From positions 1-64,000 of the forward strand of contig NZ_JIAF01000003.1 in assembly GCF_000688375.1 (NCBI RefSeq): a stretch of 64,000 nucleotides of DNA. Direction: 5' to 3'. Made by a program: the position numbers and the translations under genes. This document shows positions 36,872 to 45,328 of this stretch, piece by piece. The notes beneath the pieces are model-generated. The model made no database searches. It saw only the letters and a list, made by a program, of their open reading frames with translations, and had not been told where the DNA came from. Origin of the DNA: Prevotella sp. HUN102. GTDB lineage: Bacteria; Bacteroidota; Bacteroidia; Bacteroidales; Bacteroidaceae. Each line of letters starts with the position of its first letter. Positions within the stretch are counted from its first letter, which is position 1.

Positions 36872-37762
36872 ATGGAAATACAACACATCAAGCATATCGC
36901 TATCACCGATTATTTGCAACAACAGGGCTATGCGCCAGCACAAGTACAAGGCATTCACTATTGGTACTACTCTCCGCTGTGCAATGAACGCACACCATCC
37001 TTCAAAGTCAATACAGAGCGTAACCAGTGGTACGACTTCGGTTCGGGCGAACATGGTGACATCATCGACCTTGTATGCGCTTTACATCGTTGCACTATCA
37101 GCGGAGCCATCAGGCTTTTGAGTGGTGCTAAACAAGTAGCGCATCAAGAATTTTCTTTTGGCGGTAAGAGAAAATTCTCTGAGCGCAAGTTGGAAATCCT
37201 CTCAGCACAACCGCTTTCCAATCCTAATTTGCTTCGCTATCTCACAGCGCGTTACATTCCCCTTACTGTAGCCAATTCCTACTGCTCGGAAGTTCTATTC
37301 CAAAACATGAAACGGACATACTATGCAATTGGATTTGCAAACGATGCTTTGGGATGGGAAATCCGCAATATGTATTTCAAAGGATGTATCGCTCCGAAGG
37401 CTATTACAACGATTAAAAGAGGAACCGACCGCCTACAAATCTTTGAGGGATTTATGGATTTTCTTTCGTGGCAAACGCTAAATCCTTCTTCAACTTGCGA
37501 TACCATAGTTCTTAATTCTTTGGCTCTTTTGCCACGCATTCAAGAGAAGATAAAAAGCTACAAGCAAGTTGAGAGTTTTCTAGACAATGATGATGCTGGA
37601 CGAAAATCGTTTGAAGTTTTGAAGCATTTTTGTCCATCTATCATAGACGGTTCTGTTCGCTATCGAACTCACAAAGATATCAATGAATGGCTCGTTGCTC
37701 AATCCAAAGTGAAAGAGAAACAGCCGTTATTACTGACCACGAAACGTGGCATCAGAAGATAG
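36872..37762 (+). CDS. Toprim/CHC2-type DNA primase
   Basis: 296 residues. The N-terminal part resembles a CHC2 primase zinc-finger fold (WYYSPLCNERTPSFKVNTE and QWYDFGSGEHGDIIDLVCAL), though the canonical Cys/His set is incomplete. The C-terminal part (residues about 175-260) is Toprim-like: FEGFMDFLSWQTL holds the conserved Glu and FLDNDDAGRKSFEVLK the Asp-x-Asp. It should make primers for replication of the element after transfer. Confidence 0.85.
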   Translation: MEIQHIKHIAITDYLQQQGYAPAQVQGIHYWYYSPLCNERTPSFKVNTERNQWYDFGSGEHGDIIDLVCALHRCTISGAIRLLSGAKQVAHQEFSFGGKRKFSERKLEILSAQPLSNPNLLRYLTARYIPLTVANSYCSEVLFQNMKRTYYAIGFANDALGWEIRNMYFKGCIAPKAITTIKRGTDRLQIFEGFMDFLSWQTLNPSSTCDTIVLNSLALLPRIQEKIKSYKQVESFLDNDDAGRKSFEVLKHFCPSIIDGSVRYRTHKDINEWLVAQSKVKEKQPLLLTTKRGIRR

Positions 37763-37812
37763 TGTTTATCTGGGAAGCAAGTTTGTGTTTTGAGTATCTC
37801 AAAACCTACTTG

Positions 37813-37828
37813 CTCCCACCACTGGGAG
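37813..37828. other. Candidate oriT hairpin upstream of mobC
   Basis: CTCCCA and TGGGAG pair around CCAC in the 100-bp gap just before mobC and the relaxase, the usual place for the transfer origin of such elements. No nick site can be read from sequence alone. Confidence 0.4.
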
Positions 37829-37864
37829 GTAAAAATCCCGTTGGTCTCATCAAAAAATAAAAAT

Positions 37865-38212
37865 ATGGAACAGAAGAATAAAGGTGGGCGACCCACCAAG
37901 ACTTTATCAGAGAAACGAAGATACCAAGTGCTTCTTCGGCTTAATACGATGGAGTACTACACCTTGCAGGGCAAAGCACGAGAAGCCTCTATCACTCGTA
38001 CTGAGTTTTTACGTCGGCTCATTACAAAAGCCGAGGTTAAGGCACGCATCAAACCTGGAGAGATGCAACTCATCCGCACAGTTTCAGGTATGGCAAACAA
38101 TCTCAATCAGATAGCCCATCGACTCAATGCCTTTGGCATTTATGCCCTCAATGAAGACTTGAATGCACTCAAAGTCCTCATTCATGAACTCATCAAACGC
38201 TTGAAACCATGA
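37865..38212 (+). CDS. mobC: MobC-type relaxosome accessory protein
   Basis: 115 residues from the ATG at 37865. A basic ribbon-helix-helix-like N-terminus (NKGGRPTKTLSEKRRYQVLL) is followed by the MobC signature MANNLNQIAHRLNAFGIYAL near residues 80-100. It binds oriT with the relaxase and helps strand opening. The stop overlaps the relaxase start by 4 bp. Confidence 0.9.
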   Translation: MEQKNKGGRPTKTLSEKRRYQVLLRLNTMEYYTLQGKAREASITRTEFLRRLITKAEVKARIKPGEMQLIRTVSGMANNLNQIAHRLNAFGIYALNEDLNALKVLIHELIKRLKP

Positions 38213-39132
38213 TAGCCAAGATTATTAAAGGAACAAGCTTTAGTGGAGTTATCAGTTATATGCTTAGCAAGCGTGAAGGTAAAGCCAAGATCTTACAAGC
38301 TAATGGAGTGCGCAGTTCTTTACCAAATGACGTTGCACACGACTTTAACTTGCAAGCCTCTATGCGTCCAAGTGTACAGAAACCAGTTTGTCATACCATA
38401 CTTTCATTCTCAGCACATGATTCAGCACGACTGACAGATGACAAAATGGTGAAGATTGCCAACGAATATCTTCATGAAATGGGCTATGGCGACACGCAGA
38501 GCCTTATCGTAAGGCACAGCGACCGCCAGCATCCACACTTGCATATTTGTATCAACCGCATCGGCAATGATGGCAAGACCATCAGCGACCGCAATGAGAA
38601 ATACCGTTCCACAAAGATTTGCCGAGAGCTGACTGAACGCTATGGCTTGACCATTGGAGAGGGGAAGAATACGGTAAATCGCCACCGACTGCGAGGTGAA
38701 GACAAGTTGCGCTATGAGATATTCGATGCTATCAAAATAGTATTAACTCAATCGCTGAACTGGAAAAACTTTGTCTCAGGTTTAGAACAACAGAGTATTG
38801 CCACTCGTTTCAAGACGAAAGGCAATACCAATGTAGTGCAAGGAATCATCTTTGAAAAAGACGGTTGCAGTTTCAGTGGGTCAAAGATAGACCGTTCCTG
38901 TTCTTTCTCGCGCCTCAATGCAGAGATAGAGCGAAACATCCAGCAAGCGCAACAGCATCGCTCGAGAGAGTCGATGGCACATTCGATAGATGAAAGCGGA
39001 TTTGCAAGTGACTTATCTGATGCGCTTGGCGAAGTCTTTACGATGCCGATGCCAAGCGGAGGCGTAGATGTTGATGAACTCCGCTTTCAAAAGAAACTTC
39101 GAAATAGAGCTAAACGCAAACGTAGAATTTAA
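38209..39132 (+). CDS. Relaxase (MobP-type mobilization nuclease)
   Basis: 307 residues starting MIAKIIKGTSFSGVISYMLS. The metal-binding motif is HPHLHICINRIGNDG (about residue 107), and HDFNLQASMRPSVQKPVCHT comes before it. The catalytic Tyr is expected near the N-terminus (ISYML, residue 17). It nicks oriT and pilots the strand through a helper conjugation channel. The C-terminus is short and ends in basic residues (KKLRNRAKRKRRI). Confidence 0.92.
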   Translation: MIAKIIKGTSFSGVISYMLSKREGKAKILQANGVRSSLPNDVAHDFNLQASMRPSVQKPVCHTILSFSAHDSARLTDDKMVKIANEYLHEMGYGDTQSLIVRHSDRQHPHLHICINRIGNDGKTISDRNEKYRSTKICRELTERYGLTIGEGKNTVNRHRLRGEDKLRYEIFDAIKIVLTQSLNWKNFVSGLEQQSIATRFKTKGNTNVVQGIIFEKDGCSFSGSKIDRSCSFSRLNAEIERNIQQAQQHRSRESMAHSIDESGFASDLSDALGEVFTMPMPSGGVDVDELRFQKKLRNRAKRKRRI

Positions 39133-39153
39133 TCACCTTAAAATGACAAATGT

Positions 39154-39813
39154 ATGAACAACGAAATAGCACCTGTTCTCGATATGCTCGAAGAACTTAA
39201 ACAAGAATGTAAAGTCATCACTAAGGCGCAAGCAGAACTGCGTACCACGCTTGCAGAGCAACCTGCTAACACAAATGCAGAGCGTACCACAACACAAGAG
39301 ACCGTGCAAATTCATCTTTCCAAAGAAACGCTAGCCAAAATCAAGGAGCACCAACTTTTTGTTTTGGAGGCACTATCAGAGTCGAGTAAGAAGCTTGACC
39401 CAAAGTTTGAAGCTTTGCACCAGCTCATCAGCAAGCAACAAAAGCCTGTAGAATATAAGAACTACTCGCTATTTGCAAGCATTCAATTAGCCGAGCGTAT
39501 GCTGCTTTTATTGGTTTGTGGGCTGGTCATGGTGAGTTGTTGGTTCTTCGGTATGGGAGCCAACAAGCTGCAAACAGCCTCTGATTACGACCTCCGCTAC
39601 CGCTATCTGCGCATGCAAGGCAAAGCCACCAAAAAAGATTTTGACTACCTTGACAGCATTTTTATCACACATCGTAATCCCAAAGCCATCCAGCAAATGC
39701 AGCAGAAGGTTATTGATTATGAACAAGCCCTGCAACGGCAAGCAGAGTTGTTGTTGCAACAAGAACGTATCAAACAGGAACAAAGAAAACTTAAGAGGCA
39801 GTTGAGAAAATAG
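39154..39813 (+). CDS. Coiled-coil membrane protein of the mobilization operon, unknown
   Basis: 219 residues: a helical N-terminal half (DMLEELKQECKVITKAQAEL), one transmembrane segment near residues 112-130 (MLLLLVCGLVMVSCWFFGM) and a C-terminal coiled coil rich in Gln, Glu and Lys (QRQAELLLQQERIKQEQRKL). It follows the relaxase by 21 bp. Similar proteins accompany relaxases in this type of element, and linking the relaxosome to the membrane is a plausible but untested role. Confidence 0.75.
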   Translation: MNNEIAPVLDMLEELKQECKVITKAQAELRTTLAEQPANTNAERTTTQETVQIHLSKETLAKIKEHQLFVLEALSESSKKLDPKFEALHQLISKQQKPVEYKNYSLFASIQLAERMLLLLVCGLVMVSCWFFGMGANKLQTASDYDLRYRYLRMQGKATKKDFDYLDSIFITHRNPKAIQQMQQKVIDYEQALQRQAELLLQQERIKQEQRKLKRQLRK

Positions 39814-39816
39814 CAA

Positions 39817-39855
39817 ACACTCCAAGAAATTGTTTAGTATAGTTTCTTGGAGTGT
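39817..39855 (+). terminator. Terminator after the mobilization operon
   Basis: ACACTCCAAGAAA and TTTCTTGGAGTGT form a perfect 13-bp stem starting 4 bp past the stop codon; a weak T-rich tail follows. Confidence 0.85.
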
Positions 39856-39967
39856 CTTCGTTTAGTAGTTAGTTTTTATGCTTGTAGGTAAACTAATAGT
39901 TTACTACTGAGTAAAAAATTAAACCTTTAATCCTCTTTTTGATTAATTGCTAACGAATATAGATATT

Positions 39968-41251
39968 TCATCTTTCGCTATCTTGCTCTATTATCTTCGA
40001 CAACTCTTCCTCAACTTCTTCCACCGTAGGCAGAGCCGACTTCAAATCATCAGGTATAGCCTTTGTCAGTTGATAATCACTGACACCAATAGGTTGATCA
40101 TAGCCAGAAAGAGCATATTGTGCCACCACTTTATCTCCGCCATTGCAGAGGAGCAAGCCAATGGTCTTATTGTCTTGCTCGCCACGTAGGGTGTCATCTA
40201 CAACATTGATGTAAAAGTTCAGTTGCCCCATATATTCAGGCTTGAAAGGTGTGGCTTTGAGTTCGACAACAACGTATGCATGTAGTTGGATGTTATAGAG
40301 AATGAGGTCGGCATAGAAATCAGAATCGCCTACTTCAAAATGCTTCTGCTGTGCCACAAATGCAAAGCCACTGCCCATTTCCAAAAGATATTTGGTGATA
40401 TGAGATACCAATTGTTGTTCAAGGTCTCGTTCTGCCATTTTATCTGTTTGCCCCATCAAATCAAAGATATAAGGGTCTTTCATCAGATAGTTGGCAAGGT
40501 CGCTTTGCGGTTTGGGCAATCGTGCCGAGAAGTTACTCACTTTCTTTGCCGTGACCTGTCGAGCGAAAAGATTGGTCTCAATCTGCACCTGCAGAACATT
40601 GCGACTCCATCCATTAGCAACTGCTTGCGAAATGTACCAATAGCACTCGCCCAATGGAAGCTTACTATTAAGCAGAATTACATGGCTCGCCCAGTTGGTG
40701 CGAACTATGGCAGAATGCTTGAAGATTTCCTCTATCTGACTGATGTCGCAGTGATAGATTGCTGACAATGTTTCAGTAACTTCTTCTAATTGTGCAACAG
40801 GCTGTTGCGTAATTGTATTCGATTGATTTTCTGTGGCTTGAATTAGTGCAACAGGTTGTTGCACAATTTGATTGAGTTCGTTTGTCAGACTTAAAACCTT
40901 CTCTACAGTAGGAGTTGTAAGTAAGCTATCTATCCTGTCCATCTCTTTCAGCACTTCCAACGGATAAGCACTGGCAAACTGGCACATATAGAAGATATTT
41001 CTGCGAGAATACCCTTTCTTATCTGGATATTTTGAGCGTATCGCCTTGGATAGGTTGTCAATCACTTTGCTTCCCCAACCTTCTTTCTTTTGGAGATAGA
41101 GAATAAAATGTCCCACTTTCCAATAGTGGAAAAGCATGTCTGCGTTTGCAGAGGCTATTAAGCGTACTTGTGTATGCTCAAGATCAGTACCGATGGCTCG
41201 TACAACGGGATTTAAATCTTGGTGATCTGTTTTATTTATTTCTTGGCTCAT
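39968..41251 (-). CDS. DUF1016 (YhcG-like) PDDEXK nuclease
   Basis: 427 residues. The N-terminal DUF1016 domain (LFHYWKVGHFILYLQKKEGW, then SYRRNIFYMCQ-like YSRRNIFYMCQFASAYP) is followed by a linker in which QQPVA occurs twice, and by the C-terminal nuclease with GDSDFYADLILYN and YVVVELKATPFKPEYMGQLN (Asp and Glu-x-Lys of PD-(D/E)xK). YhcG-type nucleases are linked to mobile DNA and recombination, and some act in defence. It faces the mobilization operon and is 12 bp after the integrase on the same strand. Confidence 0.9.
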   Translation of the reverse strand: MSQEINKTDHQDLNPVVRAIGTDLEHTQVRLIASANADMLFHYWKVGHFILYLQKKEGWGSKVIDNLSKAIRSKYPDKKGYSRRNIFYMCQFASAYPLEVLKEMDRIDSLLTTPTVEKVLSLTNELNQIVQQPVALIQATENQSNTITQQPVAQLEEVTETLSAIYHCDISQIEEIFKHSAIVRTNWASHVILLNSKLPLGECYWYISQAVANGWSRNVLQVQIETNLFARQVTAKKVSNFSARLPKPQSDLANYLMKDPYIFDLMGQTDKMAERDLEQQLVSHITKYLLEMGSGFAFVAQQKHFEVGDSDFYADLILYNIQLHAYVVVELKATPFKPEYMGQLNFYINVVDDTLRGEQDNKTIGLLLCNGGDKVVAQYALSGYDQPIGVSDYQLTKAIPDDLKSALPTVEEVEEELSKIIEQDSER

Positions 41252-41263
41252 ATCGTTTTAGCG

Positions 41264-42553
41264 TTATAACTGATTGAATTTACTCATGGCATTCGCTTTG
41301 ATGTCGTCTGCAATGTCTATGTATGGCTTCATAGCCTTGTAATCACTATGCCCTGTCCATTTCATCACAACTTGCGGAGGAATTCCCAATGCAAGGGCAT
41401 TACAGATGAATGTTCTACGACCAGCATGTGTGCCGAGTAGGGCATACTTTGGGGTAACCTCATCAATGCGCTCATTACCTCTGTAATAAGTTTGGCGTAC
41501 TGGTTCATCGATACCTGCCAATTCTGCCAGTTCTTTGAGATAATCATTCATTTTCTGATTGGTAATGATAGGCAACACCTTATCATCTTCAAATGCCACG
41601 TCCTTGTATTTGTCAAGTATCGCTTTGCTGTGGTTGTTCAGTTCGATAATCAAACTATCAGAAGTCTTGATAGTTGTAACCTCTATGTGGCCGCCCTTTA
41701 TATCACTTCTGCGAAGATTGAACACGTCGGAATAACGCAAACCTGTGAAGCATTGAAATAGAAAAACATCACGCACTCGGTCTAAGGCTTGCTTGGTAGT
41801 AGGTATTTCGAACTCTCGGAGTTTGTTCAGTTCCTCCCATGTGAGGAAAATGATTTTCTTCTGTGTACTTTTAAGTTTGGGCTTATAGCTGTCATAGGCA
41901 TTGTTCTGATGCACACCTTTCTTGAATGCCCAGCGTAAAAACCATTTCAAGAAACTAAGTTGCTTGCCTATGGTAGAATTACGCATTTCCTTTACATCAC
42001 GGAGATAAGTAACATAATTATTCAGCCCCCTCTCATCAAAGAAATCAAATGTAAGTTCATCTCGAAAGTTCATCAGATGATTTTTCACCGCAGCAAACTT
42101 CTCGTAGGTGGAATCCGTCCAATCATTTTGCCGTCCACAATCTCGCACAAATTCATCAAACACTTTGTAAAAAGTGTTAGGCATTGATTTTCTCGGTTTG
42201 ACTTCTTCCTCAATAGGTTTGTGCAGCGCATTGAATGCCTCTTTTATTTGTTCCTGTGTGGGCATTATTTCTTCCACTTCAAACTTCTTGAAGATGTCCT
42301 GTATTTCTGTATAGTAGCCCAAGAGTGAAGCATTGATTTCAGAAGCCGATTGTTTCAGTTTGTTGCTACAACCATTCTTTACACGTTGCTTATCTGCATC
42401 CCACTTGGCAGCATCGATGCGATAGCCTGTCGTGAACTCAATCCGCTTGGAAGCGAAATTGACACGCATACGGATAGGCACATTCTCAACAATGAGAACA
42501 CCGTCCTTCTTCCTACTTTCCAACGTGAAGATAATGTTTCGTTTGATGTTCAT
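41264..42553 (-). CDS. Tyrosine recombinase, integrase of the tRNA-Ser element
   Basis: 429 residues from MNIKRNIIFTLESRKKDGVL. It has an arm-binding N-terminal domain, a SAM-like core-binding domain (residues about 120-215) and the catalytic domain: Arg in FTGLRYSDVFNLR, HAGRRTFICNALALGI (His-x-x-Arg), WTGHSDYKAMKPY with the last His and the nucleophilic Tyr. An upstream in-frame ATG at 42595 would cover the arm-site-like repeats and is less likely. It lies 160 bp from attR, as usual for tRNA-targeting integrases. Confidence 0.93.
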   Translation of the reverse strand: MNIKRNIIFTLESRKKDGVLIVENVPIRMRVNFASKRIEFTTGYRIDAAKWDADKQRVKNGCSNKLKQSASEINASLLGYYTEIQDIFKKFEVEEIMPTQEQIKEAFNALHKPIEEEVKPRKSMPNTFYKVFDEFVRDCGRQNDWTDSTYEKFAAVKNHLMNFRDELTFDFFDERGLNNYVTYLRDVKEMRNSTIGKQLSFLKWFLRWAFKKGVHQNNAYDSYKPKLKSTQKKIIFLTWEELNKLREFEIPTTKQALDRVRDVFLFQCFTGLRYSDVFNLRRSDIKGGHIEVTTIKTSDSLIIELNNHSKAILDKYKDVAFEDDKVLPIITNQKMNDYLKELAELAGIDEPVRQTYYRGNERIDEVTPKYALLGTHAGRRTFICNALALGIPPQVVMKWTGHSDYKAMKPYIDIADDIKANAMSKFNQL

Positions 42554-42712
42554 GCTTTTGGGTGTATAGATTTCTGCACCCAAAATTACACCCAAATTTT
42601 GATATTACCAAAGATTTTCCATGAAATCTTATTTTATTAACATTCTGTATAAATCTCTATTATACAACAGATTGAACATTTATGATACTATTTGAAGGTT
42701 CAAGAGAAAGAG

Positions 42713-42725
42713 CCTCTCTCTCCGC
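42713..42725. other. attR: second copy of the tRNA-Ser 13-bp core
   Basis: CCTCTCTCTCCGC, identical to 26937-26949. It is preceded by the integrase gene and followed by sequence leading to a second integrase. Confidence 0.8.
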
Positions 42726-42783
42726 TGATAGGCTTCAGAAGGACTTCACAAAGGTCGTCAAAACAGCCTTCAAAAAGCAGATA

Positions 42784-42818
42784 ATCGTTGTAAAATCAAG
42801 GTTTTACAACGATTTTTT
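42784..42818. terminator. Strong hairpin with T-run between the two elements
   Basis: ATCGTTGTAAAA and TTTTACAACGAT pair perfectly (12 bp) around a 6-nt loop, then TTTTTT. It reads as a terminator on the plus strand. Confidence 0.8.
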
Positions 42819-42840
42819 CTTTGTATATACCTCCATTGCC

Positions 42841-42964
42841 TGACGGCATAACCCTATGTTTTGACGGTCATCTTTCGGTCAATTTCTGCTACACATACTG
42901 CTACACAAAAATTGCAGCAGCAAAAAATGTAGCAGTGACGGTATTCTGAATACCATATTGACGG
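42841..42964. promoter_or_regulatory. Cluster of TGACGG and GCTACACA repeats (candidate integrase arm sites)
   Basis: TGACGG occurs four times in the same direction (42841, 42862, 42936, 42959), in pairs spaced 21 and 23 bp. GCTACACA occurs at 42888 and 42900 (12-bp period) and again at 43015, with the inverse TGTAGC at 42928. Such clusters next to a conjugative transposon integrase usually bind Int or excision factors. Confidence 0.55.
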
Positions 42965-42997
42965 CATCAACTCTTTCTTTTTCAACGTATTAAGTAT

Positions 42998-43005
42998 TAA
43001 CTTTG
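42998..43005 (+). promoter_or_regulatory. -7 box of the ICE integrase gene
   Basis: TAACTTTG fits TAnnTTTG, 33 bp upstream of the start codon, with TTTC about 20 bp before it at the -33 position. Confidence 0.6.
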
Positions 43006-43037
43006 CAGCCGAGTGCTACACAAAAGAAAGATGCATT

Positions 43038-44264
43038 ATGAGAACAAATTTCAAGGTGTCCTTCTACCTACGCTCAAACTATGAGAACAAAGAAGGAAAG
43101 TCGCCTGTAATGCTCCGGGTATTCCTTAACGGAGAGATGGCTAATTTCGGATCTACGAAAATCTTCGTGGACAAGACTGTATGGAACAATGCCACAAGCC
43201 GGCTCAAAGGCCGGACGGCTGAAGCCTTATCCGCCAATGCCGCATTGGACTCTATTTCTGCTACACTGAATAACATCTATCACAAATTTGAGGACGACCC
43301 CTCCCTGTCATTGGAGAAAATCCGCTCGTTTTTTGTGGGGAAAGACAGGGAGTATACAACTTTTCTCCCTGTATTCGACAGGTTCAACGAAGATGTCAGA
43401 CAGCGTGTAGGACATACCATCAGCAAGGACAGCCTTCAGAAATACAGTGTTTTGAGAAGACATTTCTCAGAGTTCCTTATCCATAAATATGGAAGAAAGG
43501 ATATAGGACTTACAGAGTTTACGCCATCCGTGGTACAGGATTTTGAGTTGTATCTAAGCACGGTGGCAGGCTGCGCTTACAATACATCGGTCAAAAAAAT
43601 GAAGGCACTCAAGACCGTAACCATCTATGCGCAAAAACGTGGTTATCTTCTTCACGACCCCTTCCTCAATCACCGTTTTCACCTGGAGCCTGTCAATCGC
43701 GGCTTTCTCACGGACGAGGAAATCATGAAAATAGCCAACAAGGAATTGGACATCCACCGCTTGGAACTGGTAAGGGACGTTTTCATATTCTCCTGCTTCA
43801 CGGGACTGGCATATATAGATGTAGCCAATCTCACACCAGACAACATCGTTACGCTCGATGACAAGCAGTGGATTATGACCAAAAGACAGAAGACCAGCGT
43901 GGAGACAAATGTACTCTTGCTGGATATACCCAAGAGTATCATCGCCAAGTACAGCCACAAGACCTATCGGGACGGCAAACTGTTTCCCATATTAACGAAT
44001 CAGAAAACCAACGCATATTTGAAGGAAATTGCCGATATTTGTGGCATCAAGAAGAATCTGACCTTCCATCTTGCCCGCCATACATTCGCCACAATGTCAC
44101 TGAGCAAGGGCGTTCCGATGGAAAGCGTGTCGAAGATGCTGGGGCATACCAATATCAAGACCACACAAATATATGCCCGAATTACGAATAAAAAGATAGA
44201 GCATGACATGGAGCAACTCGCCGACAAACTCGGCAAGTTCAACAAGGCAATGGGAATCCGATAA
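43038..44264 (+). CDS. Tyrosine recombinase, integrase of the conjugative transposon
   Basis: 408 residues: arm-binding domain (FKVSFYLRSNYENKEGKSPV), SAM-like domain (residues about 110-215), catalytic domain with HLARHTFATMSLSKGV (His-x-x-Arg), LGHTNIKTTQIYARI (His and Tyr nucleophile). Where most tyrosine recombinases have the first catalytic Arg, this one reads FTGLAYIDVANL, with Ala. IntDOT of CTnDOT also lacks that Arg, so this points to the same recombinase class, which tolerates mismatched crossover regions. Confidence 0.93.
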   Translation: MRTNFKVSFYLRSNYENKEGKSPVMLRVFLNGEMANFGSTKIFVDKTVWNNATSRLKGRTAEALSANAALDSISATLNNIYHKFEDDPSLSLEKIRSFFVGKDREYTTFLPVFDRFNEDVRQRVGHTISKDSLQKYSVLRRHFSEFLIHKYGRKDIGLTEFTPSVVQDFELYLSTVAGCAYNTSVKKMKALKTVTIYAQKRGYLLHDPFLNHRFHLEPVNRGFLTDEEIMKIANKELDIHRLELVRDVFIFSCFTGLAYIDVANLTPDNIVTLDDKQWIMTKRQKTSVETNVLLLDIPKSIIAKYSHKTYRDGKLFPILTNQKTNAYLKEIADICGIKKNLTFHLARHTFATMSLSKGVPMESVSKMLGHTNIKTTQIYARITNKKIEHDMEQLADKLGKFNKAMGIR

Positions 44265-44296
44265 CAAATAATGTATAACCCTAAAATAAAAAAATT

Positions 44297-44764
44297 ATGG
44301 AAACGACAAAGAAAGAACTTTCCTTCTTCCGTCTGAAGTTGGAGAACTACCTCAGTGAGCATTTCCCTGAAATGCTGAGTGACAAACCATTCATAACGGC
44401 AAGAGCCGATGATGCCCTTACCACTTACTGCGATGCAGTGGCACAAGGATTCTCGCATCCCGAAGCGGAGACAATGGCAAGCGAGGTGCTGCATCGAGGA
44501 CTGCATTTCTCCAAGTACGATACGCTTGTTTCCGTGCTGGAGAATGAGTTTGAGAAGGAACTTCCCTCCCCACTCCCCGAAAGGCTTTCCCCGATACTTC
44601 TGAAGAACAAGGCTGTACAAAGCGTTTTCGGCAAATATGATCTTACGGACGACTTCGGCACAAGTCCGGAGTATGAGAAACTTTACACCGAACTGACAGG
44701 GACAATCGTTCTGCTCATCGAGGTCAATGGTCTGCCAACGATAGACGGTGAGAACATAACTTGA
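44297..44764 (+). CDS. DUF1896 family protein
   Basis: 155 residues; the signature is the internal FSHPEAETMASEVLHRGLHF and FSKYDTLVSVLENEFEKELP. DUF1896 genes are regular passengers of Bacteroidetes conjugative transposons near the integrase. Cytoplasmic, function unknown. It starts 32 bp after the integrase stop. Confidence 0.88.
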   Translation: METTKKELSFFRLKLENYLSEHFPEMLSDKPFITARADDALTTYCDAVAQGFSHPEAETMASEVLHRGLHFSKYDTLVSVLENEFEKELPSPLPERLSPILLKNKAVQSVFGKYDLTDDFGTSPEYEKLYTELTGTIVLLIEVNGLPTIDGENIT

Positions 44765-44903
44765 AATAACACCATCGGGAGCTTTTGTAGTGTCAAGAGC
44801 CAAGATACACGCTCCACTCCACACGCCAAGAGTTCTGCAAACACTTGCCTTTGTGTAGTCTGCGCATCTTGTTATCGCTCTTGAACTATTAAAAGCCCCG
44901 ATT

Positions 44904-45251
44904 ATGAATACAATCATCATGAATCAAGACGTTCACACACCTGCCTTCATCAAGGCAGACGCATCGAACAAGACCGACAGGAACAGGCAGCAGCCTACTT
45001 CTCCCAAGCAAGTCCGCCGCTTCGGTTGGACACGCTTCATCGAACCCGTCCTTCTGCTTTCCCTTGTCATCGGTGCAGTTTACCTTATCTCAAAGATGGT
45101 AACGCCGCAAGTCGTAACTGCCGTGTCAGTCATTGCAAGTTTTCTGATCCTGCGCTTTATAGTCCGGGTAATCCTGAAAGTGACATTTACACTTCTGAAC
45201 TTTCTTTTCTGGCTGGCGATACTCTGCGCCATACTGATCTGCGTGCTTTGA
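44904..45251 (+). CDS. Small membrane protein, unknown
   Basis: 115 residues with about 50 hydrophilic N-terminal residues (KTDRNRQQPTSPKQVRRFGW) and then two or three membrane helices (FIEPVLLLSLVIGAVYLI; VSVIASFLILRFIVRVIL; FLFWLAILCAILICVL). I do not recognise a family. A hairpin spans its stop codon. A second Met at 44919 is also possible as start. Confidence 0.65.
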   Translation: MNTIIMNQDVHTPAFIKADASNKTDRNRQQPTSPKQVRRFGWTRFIEPVLLLSLVIGAVYLISKMVTPQVVTAVSVIASFLILRFIVRVILKVTFTLLNFLFWLAILCAILICVL

Positions 45252-45260
45252 GAAGCACGC
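45241..45260 (+). terminator. Hairpin spanning the stop codon of the small membrane gene
   Basis: GCGTGCTT and AAGCACGC pair perfectly around TGAG, so the stop codon lies in the loop region. There is no T-run behind it. Confidence 0.6.
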
Positions 45261-45288
45261 TCCTATAAAACTTTCACACTATTTCATG

Positions 45289-45328
45289 AGGTGGTTATCT
45301 CGCTTTTTGCAGATAGCCACCTTTTTTG
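45289..45328 (+). terminator. Rho-independent terminator
   Basis: AGGTGGTTATCT and AGATAGCCACCT pair (12 bp, one G-T) around CGCTTTTTGC, followed by TTTTTT. The remaining 45329-45602 stretch holds no supported gene. Confidence 0.85.

Larger units (their letters stand above)
26949..42725. mobile_element. Mobilizable element (IME) in tRNA-Ser with defence cargo, about 15.8 kb
   Basis: Bounded by the 13-bp direct repeat of the tRNA 3' end. A tyrosine integrase sits 160 bp inside the right end. It has a replication set (DUF3853, RepA-like ATPase, primase), a mobilization set (MobC, relaxase) but no mating-pair genes, so it should need a helper such as the adjacent conjugative transposon. Cargo: an AlwI-type restriction-modification system, a SIR2-HerA pair, and a DUF1016 nuclease. 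ATTACACCCAAA occurs near both ends (26993-27004 and 42585-42596), possible integrase arm sites. Confidence 0.8.

Noticed and set aside
36678..37121. 147-residue plus-strand frame over the 59-bp repeats
   Set aside because: It overlaps most of the primase N-terminus and shows no recognisable pattern; the repeat period of 59 is not a multiple of three.
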